From an uncultured Ruminococcus sp. (GTDB lineage: Bacteria > Bacillota > Clostridia > Oscillospirales > Ruminococcaceae), in NCBI GenBank assembly GCA_947175005.1, contig CAMWLD010000155.1:1-5696 (forward strand): a stretch of DNA of 5,696 nucleotides, given 5' to 3'. Position numbers and translations under genes: made by a program. The notes under the pieces are model-generated. The model searched no databases. It was not told the origin of the DNA and saw only the letters and a list, made by a program, of their open reading frames with translations. Shown here one piece after another: positions 4,742 to 5,696 of the stretch (its first letter is position 1; each line of letters begins with the position of its first letter).

Positions 4742-5696
4742 ATGAAAACAAGATCGGCTAAATATACCTCAGTAATTCTTGCGTCATGTATAGCGCTTAC
4801 ATCCTGCGCAGCTTCGGCAGAGGCTGCCGAAAGACCGAAAGCAGATCCCGACAAGATCATATATGCCGACAGCTACAATTTTGAAAAGCTTAGCTTCGGT
4901 AACATAAAAGAAGCCGAATGCTCAATACTCCTTGAAGCCGAAAATGCGAAGGGAGTTCAGGTAAGCGCTGCTCATGAGGGCTTTTCAGGCACAGGCTATG
5001 CGGATATTACCGATAATACCGCATTCAGTCTTTCCGTGGATATTCCCGCGTCACAGTTTTACAAATTAACGGTAAGGCACCGTGCGGACGGTCACAAGGA
5101 AAATCCCCTCAAATTCAATGGTATGAAAGCAATGGACGTTTATTCCGAAGCGGGTGACTGGCAGGAAACCACCGTCAACGGGATTTACCTTGAAAAGGGT
5201 AAAAACGAGATCACTCTCGGGGACGGCTGGAGCTATTTTTCGCTGGACTGTATCAAGATAGAAAAGGGCGAGAGCCTTAGTGACAGTCTTTATGAAAATG
5301 TTTCGGGAACGCTCTGCAACCCTTATGCGAATCTGAAAACACAGAATATCTATCAGTATCTCAAGGCTGTCTACGGTAAAAGAACTCTTGCGGGACAGTG
5401 CACAAATTACGGCACAAATACGGAAACGGACGCGCTTTATTTGGGATATGGAAAATATCCCGCTGTGCGTACATTTGATTTTATCTATGACTCTATCAAC
5501 AACTGCAAGGGAAACCCGCAGGCAAAGGACGTTGATCTTGCCATACAATGGTCAAAGGACGGCGGACTTGTGGCGTTTGACTGGCACTGGCACGCCCCCT
5601 GTCACGAAGCCCAGTTTTACACCGATCAGACCTCTTTCAAGCTAAGCGATGCTGTTACCGAAACCGACCTTGCAATGCTTTCCCCCGAAGAAGTAC
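4742..5696 (+). CDS. Lipoprotein glycoside hydrolase family 26 (probable beta-mannanase) with N-terminal CBM35-like module (partial, 3' end outside window)
   Basis: The frame is open from the ATG at 4742 to the right edge and shows 318 residues. The signal peptide has K2, R4 and K7, a hydrophobic core 8-19, and the lipobox LTSC with C22 as the lipid anchor. Residues about 61-175 look like a CBM35 beta-sandwich: LLEAENA (63-69) at the start with the Glu pair of the usual calcium site, GFSGTGYADI (80-89), and the closing strand LDCIKI (168-173). The GH26 domain begins near 187. NPYANLKTQNIYQYLK (193-208) and GKRTLAGQ (212-219) are its typical first helix and strand, VRTFDF (242-247) follows, and AFDWHWHAP (278-286) is the conserved strand with the WHW motif. 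The two catalytic glutamates lie beyond the window, so activity cannot be judged here. GH26 is mostly endo-beta-1,4-mannanase, with rarer xylanase and lichenase members. It probably shares the esterase promoter and both proteins would sit on the cell surface. Further modules may follow the GH domain. Confidence 0.87.
   Translation, partial: MKTRSAKYTSVILASCIALTSCAASAEAAERPKADPDKIIYADSYNFEKLSFGNIKEAECSILLEAENAKGVQVSAAHEGFSGTGYADITDNTAFSLSVDIPASQFYKLTVRHRADGHKENPLKFNGMKAMDVYSEAGDWQETTVNGIYLEKGKNEITLGDGWSYFSLDCIKIEKGESLSDSLYENVSGTLCNPYANLKTQNIYQYLKAVYGKRTLAGQCTNYGTNTETDALYLGYGKYPAVRTFDFIYDSINNCKGNPQAKDVDLAIQWSKDGGLVAFDWHWHAPCHEAQFYTDQTSFKLSDAVTETDLAMLSPEEV

Noticed and set aside
5066..5548. Minus-strand open frame opposite the GH26 gene
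   Set aside because: It is antisense to recognisable CBM35 and GH26 motifs and has no promoter, ribosome binding site or recognisable domain.
1..5696. CRISPR array, tRNA, rRNA, riboswitch, insertion sequence or phage genes
   Set aside because: No regularly spaced repeats, no cloverleaf or rRNA-like stretches, no long structured leaders and no transposase or integrase motifs were seen by eye on either strand.

Overview
The window reads as a piece of a Gram-positive, probably anaerobic Firmicutes genome. Every gene has a strong GGAGG-type ribosome binding site, two promoters match the sigma-A consensus perfectly, and two secreted proteins carry lipobox signal peptides. A CE1-like esterase lipoprotein beside a CBM35-GH26 lipoprotein points towards a plant-fibre degrader of the Ruminococcus/Oscillospiraceae type. 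That placement is an inference from gene content and style; no marker gene confirms it.

Layout. Positions 1-132 hold the last 43 codons of an unidentified plus-strand gene. It is followed by an RlmI-type 23S rRNA methyltransferase (172-1392, +). A hairpin with T-rich flanks on both sides (1432-1460) sits between this gene and a convergent minus-strand nucleotidyltransferase (1490-2410) and probably terminates both. The nucleotidyltransferase has its own perfect TTGACA-17-TATAAT promoter with a 10-bp palindrome in the spacer. Next, still on the minus strand, is an AraC-family regulator (2616-3440), again with a perfect TTGACA-17-TATAAT promoter. Across a 239-bp AT-rich divergent intergenic region, the plus strand encodes a lipoprotein esterase (3680-4681). 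Sixty bases later a CBM35-GH26 lipoprotein (4742 onward) runs off the right edge.

How the genes fit together. The right half looks like a small self-contained polysaccharide-utilisation locus. An AraC regulator with an N-terminal cupin-like sensor is divergent from a likely two-gene operon for two lipid-anchored surface enzymes. The GH26 protein would cut a beta-mannan-type backbone, held by its CBM35. The esterase would remove acetyl (or other acyl) groups that block access. The intergenic region holds a 10-mer direct repeat and an inverted repeat that are candidate AraC sites. The left half (rRNA methyltransferase and nucleotidyltransferase) looks like housekeeping, with no visible functional link to the locus.

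I see no RNA gene, CRISPR array, insertion sequence, integrase or phage gene, and nothing that clearly amounts to a previously undescribed system. The points most worth checking are the divergent regulatory region, the substrate of the esterase/GH26 pair, the palindrome inside the nucleotidyltransferase promoter, and that enzyme's unknown substrate.
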